Of a DNA stretch of 64,000 nucleotides, positions 1 to 11,454 are shown piece after piece. Each line of letters starts with the position of its first letter. The first letter of the stretch is position 1. The stretch is from Coriaria nepalensis (lineage: Eukaryota > Streptophyta > Magnoliopsida > Cucurbitales > Coriariaceae): contig CP114481.1 in the NCBI GenBank assembly GCA_027186245.1, positions 40,641,501 to 40,705,500 of the forward strand. The letters run 5' to 3'. A program made the translations under genes and the position numbers. Under the pieces are notes generated by a model, which worked only from the letters and a program-made list of their open reading frames with translations, did no database searches and had not been told where the DNA came from.

Positions 1-36
1 GAAAGTGTGCATTCGTTTAACCTTAAAATCATTTCA

Positions 37-45
37 ATGAGTCAT
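37..45. promoter_or_regulatory. ATGAGTCAT bZIP/GCN4-type palindrome (example copy)
   Basis: ATGAGTCAT matches the classical GCN4/AP-1 palindrome ATGA(C/G)TCAT, within the longer symmetric AATGAGTCATT. It is present once in most monomers. The alternative perfect form ATGACTCAT occurs near 14,205, 24,702, 39,615, 52,111, 59,922 and 62,478. Subtypes break it as ATGAGTTAT, ATCAGTCAT, ATCTGTCAT or ATGAGGCAT. Binding by a bZIP protein is only a possibility: the motif may be an accident of monomer sequence amplified with it, and no gene lies nearby to be regulated. Confidence 0.45.
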
Positions 46-117
46 TTCAAGTCAATAACTTATTTCAAAGCAAGTCGAACGAATTCATGTTTTGCACCAC
101 AGACACAAGTTTTGTGC

Positions 118-142
118 ATAACATGCAAATGATCATTGCAAG
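118..142. other. Dyad-symmetric element at the monomer end (example copy)
   Basis: In the commonest version the arms CTTGCA and TGCAAG flank a single unpaired A and the perfect palindrome ATGATCAT, giving a near-perfect 21-bp inverted repeat. In this first copy the left arm is CATGCA, and other copies have CTTGCG or CTTCCA. The palindromic core and the right arm are kept in nearly all monomers, so the element recurs every 142 bp. It could extrude as a short cruciform or bind a dimeric protein; neither is shown by sequence alone. Four monomers have lost 8 bp exactly here. Confidence 0.7.
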
Positions 143-1420
143 GAAAGTGTGCATTCGTTTAACCTTAAAATCATTTCAATGAGTCATTTGAAGTCAATAA
201 CTTATTTCAAAGCAAGTCGAACGAATTCTAGTTTTGCACTACAGACACAACTTTTGTGCATAACTTGCAAATGATCATTGCAAGGAAAGTGTGCATTCGT
301 TTAAAATTAAAATCATTTTAATGAGTCCTTTCAAGTCAATAACTTATTTCAAAGCAATTCGAACAGATTATAGTTTTCTACTACAAACACAACTTTTGTG
401 CATAAAATGCAAATGATCATTGCAAGGAAAGTGTGCATTCGTTTAACCTTAAAATCATTTCAATGAGTCATTTCAAATCAATAACTTATTTCAAAGCAAT
501 TCGAACGAATTCTAGTTTTGCACTACGGACACAACTTTTGTGCATAACTTGCAAATGATCATTGCAAGGAAAGTGTGCATTCGTTTATCCTTAAAATCAT
601 TTCAATGAGTCATTTCAAGTAAATTACTTATTTCAAAGCAATTCGAACGAATTCTATTTTTGCACTACAAACACAATTTTTGTGCATAACTTGCAAATGA
701 TCATTGCAAGGAAAGTGTGCATTCGTTTAACCTTAAAATCATTTCAATGAGTCATTTCAAATCAATAACTTATTTCAAAGCAATTCGAACGAATTCTAGT
801 TTTGCACTACAGACACAACTTTTGTGCATAACTTGCAAATGATCATTGCAAGGAAAGTGTGCATTCGTTTATCCTTAAAATCATTTCAATGAGTCATTTC
901 AAGTAAATTACTTATTTCAAAGCAATTCGAACGAATTCTATTTTTGCACTACAAACACAATTTTTGTGCATAACTTGCAAATGATCATTGCAAGGAAAGT
1001 GTGCATTCGTTTATCCTTAAAATCATTTCAATGAGTCATTTCAAGTCAATAACTTATTTCAAAGCAATTTGAACGAATTCTAGTTTTGCACTACAGACAC
1101 AACTTTTGTGCATAACTTGCGAATGATCATTGCAAGGAAAGTGTGCATTCGTTTAACCTTAAAATCTTTTCAATGAGTCATTTCAAGTCAATAACTTATT
1201 TCAAAGCAAGTCGAACGAATTCATGTTTTGCACCACAGACACAAGTTTTGTGCATAACATGCAAATGATCATTGCATGGAAAGTTTGCATTCGTTTAACC
1301 TTAAAATCATTTCAATGAGTCATTTCAAGTCAATAACTTATTTCAAAGCAAGTCGAACGAATTCTAGTTTTGCACTACAGACACAACTTTTGTGCATAAC
1401 TTGCAAATGATCATTGCAAG

Positions 1421-1988
1421 GAAAGTGTGCATTCGTTTAAAATTAAAATCATTTCAATGAGTCCTTTCAAGTCAATAACTTATTTCAAAGCAATTCGAAC
1501 AAATTCTAGTTTTCTACTACAAACACAACTTTTGTGCATAAAATGCAAATGATCATTGCAAGGAAAGTGTGCATTCGTTTAACCTTAAAATCATTTCAAT
1601 GAGTCATTTCAAATCAATAACTTATTTCAAAGCAATTCGAACGAATTCTAGTTTTGCACTACAGACACAACTGTTGTGCATAACTTGCAAATGATCATTG
1701 CAAGGAAAGTGTGCATTCGTTTAAAATTAAAATCATTTCAATGAGTCCTTTCAAGTCAATAACTTATTTCAAAGCAATTCGAACAAATTCTAGTTTTCTA
1801 CTACAAACACAACTTTTGTGCATAAAATGCAAATGATCATTGCAAGGAAAGTGTGCATTCGTTTAACCTTAAAATCATTTCAATGAGTCATTTCAAATCA
1901 ATAACTTATTTCAAAGCAATTCGAACGAATTCTAGTTTTGCACTACAGACACAACTTTTGTGCATAACTTGCAAATGATCATTGCAAG
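1421..1988. repeat. Local two-monomer (284-bp) tandem duplication
   Basis: The pair made of an AAAATTAAAATC/GTCCTTTC monomer and an AAATCAATAAC monomer occurs at 1421-1704 and again at 1705-1988. The following higher-order copy has this pair only once, which explains why it is 284 bp shorter. The first pair carries a private CTGTTGTG variant near 1,670, so the two copies are not identical. This is a clean example of unequal exchange in exact monomer register. Confidence 0.8.
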
Positions 1989-2272
1989 GAAAGTGTGCAT
2001 TCGTTTATCCTTAAAATCATTTCAATGAGTCATTTCAAGTAAATTACTTATTTCAAAGCAATTCGAACGAATTCTATTTTTGCACTACAAACACAATTTT
2101 TGTGCATAACTTGCAAATGATCATTGCAAGGAAAGTGTGCATTCGTTTAAAATTAAAATCATTTCAATGAGTCATTTCAAGTCAATAACTTACTCCAAAG
2201 CAAGTCGAACAAATTCTAGTTTTGCACTACAGACACAACTTTTGTGCATAACTTGCAAATGATCATTGCAAG

Positions 2273-4260
2273 GAAAGTGTGCATTCGTTTAACCTTAAAA
2301 TCATTTCAATGAGTCATTTCAAGTCAATAACTTATTTCAAAGCAAGTCGAACGAATTCATGTTTTGCACCACAGACACAAGTTTTGTGCATAACATGCAA
2401 ATGATCATTGCAAGGAAAGTGTGCATTCGTTTAACCTTAAAATCATTTCAATGAGTCATTTGAAGTCAATAACTTATTTCAAAGCAAGTCGAACGAATTC
2501 TAGTTTTGCACTACAGACACAACTTTTGTGCATAACTTGCAAATGATCATTGCAAGGAAAGTGTGCATTCGTTTAAAATTAAAATCATTTTAATGAGTCC
2601 TTTCAAGTCAATAACTTATTTCAAAGCAATTCGAACAGATTCTAGTTTTCTACTACAAACACAACTTTTGTGCATAAAATGCAAATGATCATTGCAAGGA
2701 AAGTGTGCATTCGTTTAACCTTAAAATCATTTCAATGAGTCATTTCAAATCAATAACTTATTTCAAAGCAATTCGAACGAATTCTAGTTTTGCACTACAG
2801 ACACAAATTTTGTGCATAACTTGCAAATGATCATTGCAAGGAAAGTGTGCATTCGTTTATCCTTAAAATCATTTCAATGAGTCGTTTCAAGTAAATTACT
2901 TATTTCAAGGCAATTCGAACGAATTCTATTTTTGCACTACAAACACAATTTTTGTGCATAACTTGCAAATGATCATTGCAAGGAAAGTGTGCATTCGTTT
3001 AACCTTAAAATCATTTCAATGAGTCATTTCAAATCAATAACTTATTTCAAAGCAATTCGAACGAATTCTAGTTTTGCACTACAGACACAACTTTTGTGCA
3101 TAACTTGCAAATGATCATTGCAAGGAAAGTGTGCATTCGTTTATCCTTAAAATCATTTCAATGAGTCATTTCAAGTAAATTACTTATTTCAAAGCAATTC
3201 GAACGAATTCTATTTTTGCACTACAAACACAATTTTTGTGCATAACTTGCAAATGATCATTGCAAGGAAAGTGTGCATTCGTTTATCCTTAAAATCATTT
3301 CAATGAGTCATTTCAAGTCAATAACTTATTTCAAAGCAATTCGAACGAATTCTAGTCTTGCACTACAGACACAACTTTTGTGCATAACTTGCGAATGATC
3401 ATTGCAAGGAAAGTGTGCATTCGTTTAACCTTAAAATCTTTTCAATGAGTCATTTCAAGTCAATAACTTATTTCAAAGCAAGTCGAACGAATTCATGTTT
3501 TGCACCACAGACACAAGTTTTGTGCATAACATGCAAATGATCATTGCATGGAAAGTTTGCATTCGTTTAACCTTAAAATCATTTCAATGAGTCATTTCAA
3601 GTCAATAACTTATTTCAAAGCAAGTCGAACGAATTCTAGTTTTGCACTACAGACACAACTTTTGTGCATAACTTGCAAATGATCATTGCAAGGAAAGTGT
3701 GCATTCGTTTAAAATTAAAATCATTTCAATGAGTCCTTTCAAGTCAATAACTTATTTCAAAGCAATTCGAACAAATTCTAGTTTTCTACTACAAACACAA
3801 CTTTTGTGCATAAAATGCAAATGATCATTGCAAGGAAAGTGTGCATTCGTTTAACCTTAAAATCATTTCAATGAGTCATTTCAAATCAATAACTTATTTC
3901 AAAGCAATTCGAACGAATTCTAGTTTTGCACTACAGACACAACTTTTGTGCATAACTTGCAAATGATCATTGCAAGGAAAGTGTGCATTCGTTTATCCTT
4001 AAAATCATTTCAATGAGTCATTTCAAGTAAATTACTTATTTCAAAGCAATTCGAACGAATTCTATTTTTGCACTACAAACACAATTTTTGTGCATAACTT
4101 GCAAATGATCATTGCAAGGAAAGTGTGCATTCGTTTAAAATTAAAATAATTTCAATGAGTCATTTCAAGTCAATAACTTACTCCAAAGCAAGTCGAACAA
4201 ATTCTAGTTTTGCACTACAGACACAACTTTTGTGCATAACTTGCAAATGATCATTGCAAG
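2273..4260. repeat. Higher-order repeat, copy 2, 14 monomers
   Basis: This 1,988-bp copy follows the monomer order of 1-2272 with one dimer fewer. The GCATGG plus GAAAGTTTGC marker at 1274 reappears at 3546, exactly 2,272 bp later. The unit ends with the ACTCCAAAGC / GAACAAATTC monomer at about 4,119-4,260, as copy 1 does at its end. After 4260 a new monomer subtype (CCGTAAAATC) follows. Confidence 0.8.
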
Positions 4261-5668
4261 GAAAGTGTGCATTCGTTTAACCGTAAAATCTTTTCAATGA
4301 GTCATTTCAAGTCAATAACTTATTTCAAAGCAATTCGAACGAATTCTATTTTGCACTACAAACACAATTTTTGTGCATAACTTGCAAATGATCATTGCAA
4401 GGAAAGTGTGCATTCGTTTAACCTTAAAATCATTTCAATGAGTCATTTCAAGTCAATAACTTATTTCAAAGCAATTCGAACGAATTCTAGTTTTGCACTA
4501 CAGACACAACTTTTGTGCATAACTTGCAAATGATCATTGCAAGGAAAGTGTGCATTCGTTTATCCTTAAAATCATTTCAATGAGTCATTTCAAGTAAATT
4601 ACTTATTTCAAAGCAATTCGAACGAATTCTATTTTGCACTACAAACACAATTTTTGTGCATAACTTGCAAATGATGATTGCAAGGAAAGCGTGCATTCGT
4701 TTAAAATTAAAATCATTTCAATGAGTCATTTCAAGTCAATAACTAACTCCAAAGCAAGTCGAACGAATTCTAGTTTTGCACTACAGACACAACTTTTGTG
4801 CATAACTTGCAAATGATCATTGCAAGGAAAGTGTGCATTCGTTTAACCTTAAAATCATTTCAATGAGTCATTTCAAGTCAATAACTTATTTCGAAGGAAG
4901 TCGAACGAATTCTAGTTTTGCACTACAGACACAACTTTTGTGCATAACTTGCAAATGATCATTGCAAGGAAAGTGTGCATTCGTTTAACCTTAAAATCAT
5001 TTCAATGAGTCATTTCAAGTCAATAACTTATTTCAAAGCAATTCGAACGAATTCTAGTTTTGCACTACAGACACAACTTTTGTGCATAACTTGCAAATGA
5101 TCATTGCAAGGAAAGTGTGCATTCGTTTATCCTTAAAATCATTTCAATGAGTCATTTCAAGTAAATTACTTATTTCAAAGCAATTCGAACGAATTCTATT
5201 TTGCACTACAAACACAATTTTTGTGCATAACTTGCAAATGATCATTGCAAGGAAAGCGTGCATTCGTTTAAAATTAAAATCATTTCAATGAGTCATTTCA
5301 AGCCAATAACTTACTCCAAAGCAAGTCGAACGAATTCTAGTTTTGCACTACAGACACAACTTTTGTGCATAACTTGCAAATGATCATTGCAAGGAAAGTG
5401 TGCATTCGTTTAACCTTAAAATCATTTCAATGAGTTATTTCAAGTAAATAACTTATTTCAAAGCAAGTCGAACGAATTCTTGTTTTGCACTGCAGACACA
5501 ACTTTTGTGCATAACTTGCAAATGATGATTGCAAGGAAAGTGTGCATTCGTTTAACCTTAAAATCATTTCAATGAGTCATTTCAAGTCAATAACTTATTT
5601 CGAAGGAAGTCGAACGAATTCTAGTTTTGCACTACAGACACAACTTTTGTGCATAACTTGCGAATGAT
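4261..5668. repeat. Left-domain monomers between higher-order copies
   Basis: Ten monomers with no foreign sequence. Three have TTCTATTTTGC in place of TTCTATTTTTGC, a 1-bp loss near 4,346, 4,631 and 5,198. A four-monomer offset (567 bp) links the last two of these, showing a partial local duplication. One monomer has TGCACTGCAG, which creates a PstI-type site, and a GATGATTGC core; the same pair of variants returns about 2.7 kb later, near 8,182. Confidence 0.8.
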
Positions 5669-7130
5669 CATTGCAAGGAAAGTGTGCATTCGTTTAACCG
5701 TAAAATCTTTTCAATGAGTCATTTCAAGTCAATAACTTATTTCAAAGCAATTCGAACGAATTCATGTTTTGCACCACAGACACAAGTTTTGTGCATAACA
5801 TGCAAATGATCATTGCATGGAAAGTTTGCATTCGTTTAACCTTAAAATCATTTCAATGAGTCATTTCAAGTCAATAACTTATTTCAAAGCAAGTCGAACG
5901 AATTCTAGTTTTGCACTACAGACACAACTTTTGTGCATAACTTGCAAATGATCATTGCAAGGAAAGTGTGCATTCGTTTAAAATTAAAATCATTTCAATG
6001 AGTCCTTTCAAGTCAATAACTTATTTCAAAGCAATTCGAACAAATTCTAGTTTTCTACTACAAACACAACTTTTGTGCATAAAATGCAAATGATCATTGC
6101 AAGGAAAGTGTGCATTCGTTTAACCTTAAAATCATTTCAATGAGTCATTTCAAATCAATAACTTATTTCAAAGCAATTCGAACGAATTCTAGTTTTGCAC
6201 TACAGACACAACTTTTGTGCATAACTTGCAAATGATCATTGCAAGGAAAGTGTGCATTCGTTTATCCTTAAAATCATTTCAATGAGTCATTTCAAGTAAA
6301 TTACTTATTTCAAAGCAATTCGAACGAATTCTATTTTTGCACTACAAACACAATTTTTGTGCATAACTTGCAAATGATCATTGCAAGGAAAGTGTGCATT
6401 CGTTTAAAATTAAAATAATTTCAATGAGTCATTTCAAGTCAATAACTTACTCCAAAGCAAGTCGAACAAATTCTAGTTTTGCACTACAGACACAACTTTT
6501 GTGCATAACTTGCAAATGATCATTGCAAGGAAAGTGTGCATTCGTTTAACCGTAAAATCTTTTCAATGAGTCATTTCAAGTCAATAACTTATTTCAAAGC
6601 AATTCGAACGAATTCTATTTTGCACTACAAACACAATTTTTGTGCATAACTTGCAAATGATCATTGCAAGGAAAGTGTGCATTCGTTTAACCTTAAAATC
6701 ATTTCAATGAGTCATTTCAAGTCAATAACTTATTTCAAAGCAATTCGAACGAATTCTAGTTTTGCACTACAGACACAACTTTTGTGCATAACTTGCAAAT
6801 GATCATTGCAAGGAAAGTGTGCATTCGTTTATCCTTAAAATCATTTCAATGAGTCATTTCAAGTAAATTACTTATTTCAAAGCAATTCGAACGAATTCTA
6901 TTTTGCACTACAAACACAATTTTTGTGCATAACTTGCAAATGATCATTGCAAGGAAAGCGTGCATTCGTTTAAAATTAAAATCATTTCAATGAGTCATTT
7001 CAAGTCAATAACTTACTCCAAAGCAAGTCGAACGAATTCTAGTTTTGCACTACAGACACAACTTTTGTGCATAACTTGCAAATGATCATTGCAAGGAAAG
7101 TGTGCATTCGTTTAACCTTAAAATCATTTC
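5669..7130. repeat. Partial third copy of the first higher-order unit
   Basis: About ten monomers repeat 3,400-4,860 at a constant offset of 2,269 bp. The GCATGG/GAAAGTTTGC marker at 3546 returns at 5815. The private TAAAATAATTTC variant at 4143 returns at 6412, and the GCGTGC variant near 4,689 returns at 6,958. The 3-bp departure from 16 x 142 is explained by the 1-bp losses listed for the array. Similarity breaks down near 7,130. Confidence 0.8.
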
Positions 7131-8451
7131 AATGAGTTATTTCAAGTCAATAACTTATTTCAAAGCAATTCGAACGGATTCTAGTTTTGCACTACAGACA
7201 CAACTTTTGTGCATAACTTGCGAATGATCATTGCAAGGAAAGTGTGCATTCGTTTAACCTTAAAATCTTTTCAATGAGTCATTTCAAGTCAATAACTTAT
7301 TTCAAAGCAAGTCGAACGAATTCATGTTTTGCACCACAGACACAAGTTTTGTGCATAACATGCAAATGATCATTGCAAGGAAAGTGTGCATTCGTTTAAC
7401 CTTAAAATCATTTCAATGAGTCATTTCAAGTCAATAACTTATTTCAAAGCAAGTCGAACGAATTCTAGTTTTGCACTACAGACACAACTTTTGTGCATAA
7501 CTTGCAAATGATCATTGCAAGGAAAGTGTGCATTCGTTTAACCTTAAAATCATTTAAATGAGTCATTTCAAGTCAATAACTTATTTCGAAGGAAGTCGAA
7601 CGAATTCTAGTTTTGCACTACAGACACAACTTTTGTGCATAACTTGCAAATGATCATTGCAAGGAAAGTGTGCATTCGTTTAACCTTAAAATCATTTCAA
7701 TGAGTCATTTCAAGTCAATAACTTATTTCAAAGCAATTCGAACGAATTCTAGTTTTGCACTACAGACACAACTTTTGTGCATAACTTGCAAATGATCATT
7801 GCAAGGAAAGTGTGCATTCGTTTATCCTTAAAATCATTTCAATGAGTCATTTCAAGTAAATTACTTATTTCAAAGCAATTCGAACGAATTCTATTTTGCA
7901 CTACAAACACAATTTTTGTGCATAACTTGCAAATGATCATTGCAAGGAAAGCGTGCATTCGTTTAAAATTAAAATCATTTCAATGAGTCATTTCAAGTCA
8001 ACAACTTACTCCAAAGCATGTCGAACGAATTCTAGTTTTGCACTACAGACACAACTTTTGTGCATAACTTGCAAATGATCATTGCAAGGAAAGTGTGCAT
8101 TCGTTTAACCTTAAAATCATTTCAATGAGTTATTTCAAGTAAATAACTTATTTCAAAGCAAGTCGAACGAATTCTTGTTTTGCACTGCAGACACAACTTT
8201 TGTGCATAACTTGCAAATGATGATTGCAAGGAAAGTGTGCATTCGTTTAACCTTAAAATCATTTCAATGAGTCATTTCAAGTCAATAACTTATTTCGAAG
8301 GAAGTCGAACGAATTCTAGTTTTGCACTACAGACACAACTTTTGTGCATAACATGCAAATGATCATTGCAAGGAAAGTGTGCATTCGTTTATCCTTAAAA
8401 TCATTTCAATGAGTCATTTCAAGTCAATAACTTATTTCAAAGCAATTCGAA
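6750..8451. repeat. Higher-order repeat, 12 monomers (1,702 bp), copy 1
   Basis: This unit recurs at +1,702 bp. Matching markers are GAACGGATTC at 7,175 and 8,877, GAATTCATG at 7,318 and 9,020, CGAAGGAAG at 7,587 and 9,289, and the short T-run near 7,892 and 9,594. It overlaps the tail of the 2,269-bp repeat, so two generations of duplication are superimposed here. Confidence 0.75.
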
Positions 8452-9870
8452 CGGATTCTAGTTTTGCACTACAGACACAACTTTTGTGCATAACTTGCAA
8501 ATGATCATTGCAAGGAAAGTGTGCATTCGTTTATCCTTAAAATCATTTCAATGAGTCATTTCAAGTAAATTACTTATTTCAAAGCAATTCGAACGAATTC
8601 TATTTTGCACTACAAACACAATTTTTGTGCATAACTTGCAAATGATCATTGCAAGGAAAGCGTGCATTCGTTTAAAATTAAAATCATTTCAATGAGTCAT
8701 TTCAAGTCAATAACTTACTCCAAAGCAAGTCGAACGAATTCTAGTTTTGCACTACAGACACAACTTTTGTGCATAACTTGCAAATGATCATTGCAAGGAA
8801 AGTGTGCATTCGTTTAACCTTAAAATCATTTCAATGAGTTATTTCAAGTCAATAACTTTTTCCAAAGCAATTCGAACGGATTCTAGTTTTGCACTACAGA
8901 CACAACTTTTGTGCATAACTTGCGAATGATCATTGCAAGGAAAGTGTGCATTCGTTTAACCTTAAAATCTTTTCAATGAGTCATTTCAAGTCAATAACTT
9001 ATTTCAAAGCAAGTCGAACGAATTCATGTTTTGCACCACAGACACAAGTTTTGTGCATAACATGCAAATGATCATTGCAAGGAAAGTGTGCATTCGTTTA
9101 ACCTTAAAATCATTTCAATGAGTCATTTCAAGTCAATAACTTATTTCAAAGCAAGTCGAACGAATTCTAGTTTTGCACTACAGACACAACTTTTGTGCAT
9201 AACTTGCAAATGATCATTGCAAGGAAAGTGTGCAGTCGTTTAACATTAAAATCATTTCAATGAGTCATTTCAAGTCAATAACTTATTCCGAAGGAAGTCG
9301 AACGAATTCTAGTTTTGCACTACAGACACAACTTTTGTGCATAACTTGCAAATGATCATTGCAAGGAAAGTGTGCATTCGTTTAACCTTAAAATCATTTC
9401 AATGAGTCATTTCAAGTCAATAACTTATTTCAAAGCAATTCGAACGAATTCTAGTTTTGCACTACAGACACAACTTTTGTGCATAACTTGCAAATGATCA
9501 TTGCAAGGAAAGTGTGCATTCGTTTATCCTTAAAATCATTTCAATGAGTCATTTCAAGTAAATTACTTATTTCAAAGCAATTCGAACGAATTCTATTTTG
9601 CACTACAAACACAATTTTTGTGCATAACTTGCAAATGATCATTGCAAGGAAAGCGTGCATTCGTTTAAAATTAAAATCATTTCAATGAGTCATTTCAAGT
9701 CAACAACTTACTCCAAAGCAAGTCGAACGAATTCTAGTTTTGCACTACAGACACAACTTTTGTGCATAACTTGCAAATGATCATTGCAAGGAAAGTGTGC
9801 ATTCGTTTAACCTTAAAATCATTTCAATGAGTTATTTCAAGTAAATAACTTATTTCAAAGCAAGTCGAAC
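8452..9870. repeat. Higher-order repeat, 12-mer type, copy 2 (about 10 monomers)
   Basis: Second copy of 6,750-8,451, followable to about 9,870. There the first copy continues with GTTTTGCACTGCAG, while this one switches to GTTTTCCAGTACAG, the first appearance of the TTCCAGTAC subtype that becomes common further right. Confidence 0.75.
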
Positions 9871-11454
9871 GAATTCTAGTTTTCCAGTACAGACACAACT
9901 TTTGTGCATAACTTGCAAATGATCATTGCAAGGAAAGTGTGCATTCGTTTAAAATTAAAATCATTTCAATGAGTCCTTTCAAGTCAATAACTTATTTCAT
10001 AGCAATCCGAACGAATTCTATTTTTGCACTACGAACACACGTTTTGTGCATAACTTGCAAATGATCATTCCAAGGAAAGGGGGCATTCGTTTGACCTTAA
10101 AATCATTTCCATCAGTCATTTCAAGTCAATAACTTATTTCGAAGGAAGTCGAACGAATTCTAGTTTTGCACTACAGACACAACTTTTGTGCATAACTTGC
10201 AATGCAAGGAAAGTGTGCATTAGTTTAACCTTAAAATCATTTCAATGAGTCATTTCAAGTCAATAACTTATTTCAAAGCAATTCGAACGAATTCTAGTTT
10301 TGCACTATAGACACAACTTTTTTGCATAACTTGCGAATGATCATTGCAAGGAAAGTGTGCATTCGTTTAACCTTAAAATCATTTCAATGAGTCATTTCAA
10401 GTAAATAACTTATTTCAAAGCAAATCGAACGAATTCTAGTTTTCTACTACAAACACAACTTTTGTGCATAACATGCAAATGATCATTGCAAGGAAAGTGT
10501 GCATTCGTTTAACCTTAAAGTCATTTCAATGAGTCATTTCAAGTCAATAACTTATTTCAAAGCAATTCGAACGAATTCTAGTTTTGCACTACAGACACAA
10601 CTTTTGTGCATAACTTGCAAATAATCATTGCAAGGAAAGTGTGCATTCGTTTATCCTTAAAATCATTTCAATGAGTCATTTCAAGTAAATTACTTATTTC
10701 AAAGCAATTCGAACGAATTCAATTTTGCACTACAAACACAATTTTTGTGCATAACTTGCAAATGATCATTGCAAGGAAAGTGTGCATTCGTTTAAAATTA
10801 AAACCATTTCAATGAGTCATTTCAAGTCAATAACTTACTCCAAAGCAAGTCGAACGAATTCTAGTTTTGCACTACAGACACAACTTTTGTGCATAACTTG
10901 CAAATGATCATTGCAAGGAAAGTGTGCATTCGTTTAAAATTAAAATCATTTCAATGAGTCCTTTCAAGTCAATAACTTATTTCAAAGCAATTCGAACGAA
11001 TTCTAGTTTTGCACTACAGACACAACTTTTGTGCATAACTTGCAAATGATCATTGCAAGGAAAGTGTGCATTCGTTTATCCTTAAAATCATTTCAATGAG
11101 TCATTTCAAGTAAATTACTTATTTCAAAGCAATTCAAACGAATTCTATTTTTGCACTACAAACACAATTTTTGTGCATAACCTGCAAATGATCATTGCAA
11201 GTAAAGTGTGCATTCGTTTAAAATTAAAATCATTTCAATGAGTCATTTCAAGTCAATAACTTACTCCAAAGCAAGTCGAACGAATTCTAGTTTTGCATTA
11301 CAGACACAACTTTTGTGCATAACTTTCAAATCATCATTGCAAGGAAAGTGTGCATTCGTTTAACCTTAAAATCATTTCAATGAGTCATTTCAAGTCAATA
11401 ACCTATTTCGAAGGAAGTCGAACGAATTCTAGTTTTGCACTACAGACACAACTT
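9871..11454. repeat. Satellite monomers, heterogeneous stretch with an 8-bp deletion
   Basis: About eleven monomers lacking an obvious higher-order partner. The one near 10,030-10,100 carries several private changes (ACACACG, ATTCCAAGG, GGGGGCATTC, TTTGACC, CCATCAGTC), more than its neighbours. The site at 10,194-10,209 reads AACTTGCAATGCAAGG, 8 bp shorter than normal. Confidence 0.75.
10194..10209. repeat. Monomer with 8-bp deletion of the palindromic core (first)
   Basis: The usual TTGCAAATGATCATTGCAAG region is reduced to TTGCAATGCAAG, giving a 134-bp monomer. The lost 8 bp can be read as the palindrome ATGATCAT itself, a change expected from hairpin-mediated slippage or from microhomology at the symmetric site. 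This copy retains TTGC, unlike the other three deletions, which have TTCC, so it may be an independent event or the ancestor of the others. Confidence 0.8.

Larger units (their letters stand above)
1..142 (+). repeat. Representative satellite monomer with internal motif map
   Basis: I use this first complete monomer as the reference. It opens with GAAAGTGTGCATTCG (1-15), followed by an A/T stretch (16-37). ATTTCAA occurs three times, at 31, 44 and 62. The bZIP-like ATGAGTCAT lies at 37-45. The CpG-bearing segment GTCGAACGAATTC (74-86) includes an EcoRI site at 81-86. TTTTGTGCATAA lies near 110-121, and a dyad with core ATGATCAT at 129-136 closes the monomer. It has 48 G/C of 142 bases (34%) and three CpGs. 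Because 142 is not a multiple of three, any reading frame shifts at each monomer, and the stop in GTGCATAA closes the longest one. This monomer is the subtype with GAATTCATG and GCACCAC, which recurs through the left third of the window and is last seen in that exact form near 15,400. Confidence 0.9.
1..2272. repeat. Higher-order repeat, 16 monomers, copy 1
   Basis: Sixteen monomers (2,272 bp) form a unit that starts again at 2273 in the same subtype order. The GAATTCATG marker monomers at 81 and 1217 return at 2353 and 3489, each 2,272 bp later. The unit may have begun before the window. It contains a local two-monomer duplication (1421-1704 and 1705-1988) that the next copy lacks. Confidence 0.85.

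Noticed and set aside
11..28. Functional CENP-B box
   Set aside because: The CGGG half is absent in every monomer I read; only the TTCGNNNNA half is present.
66..90. Pol III internal promoter (tRNA-derived B box) in the TTCGAAC segment
   Set aside because: Only the TTCGA core agrees; the flanking G and terminal CC positions of the B box are missing and no A box is found upstream, so a SINE or tRNA origin is not supported.
121..130. ATGCAAAT octamer (POU-type site) in monomers with ACATGCAAATG
   Set aside because: It depends on one variable base (CATGC versus CTTGC), is an ordinary subtype difference, and has no adjacent promoter; POU factors are animal proteins and the host is not known to be an animal.
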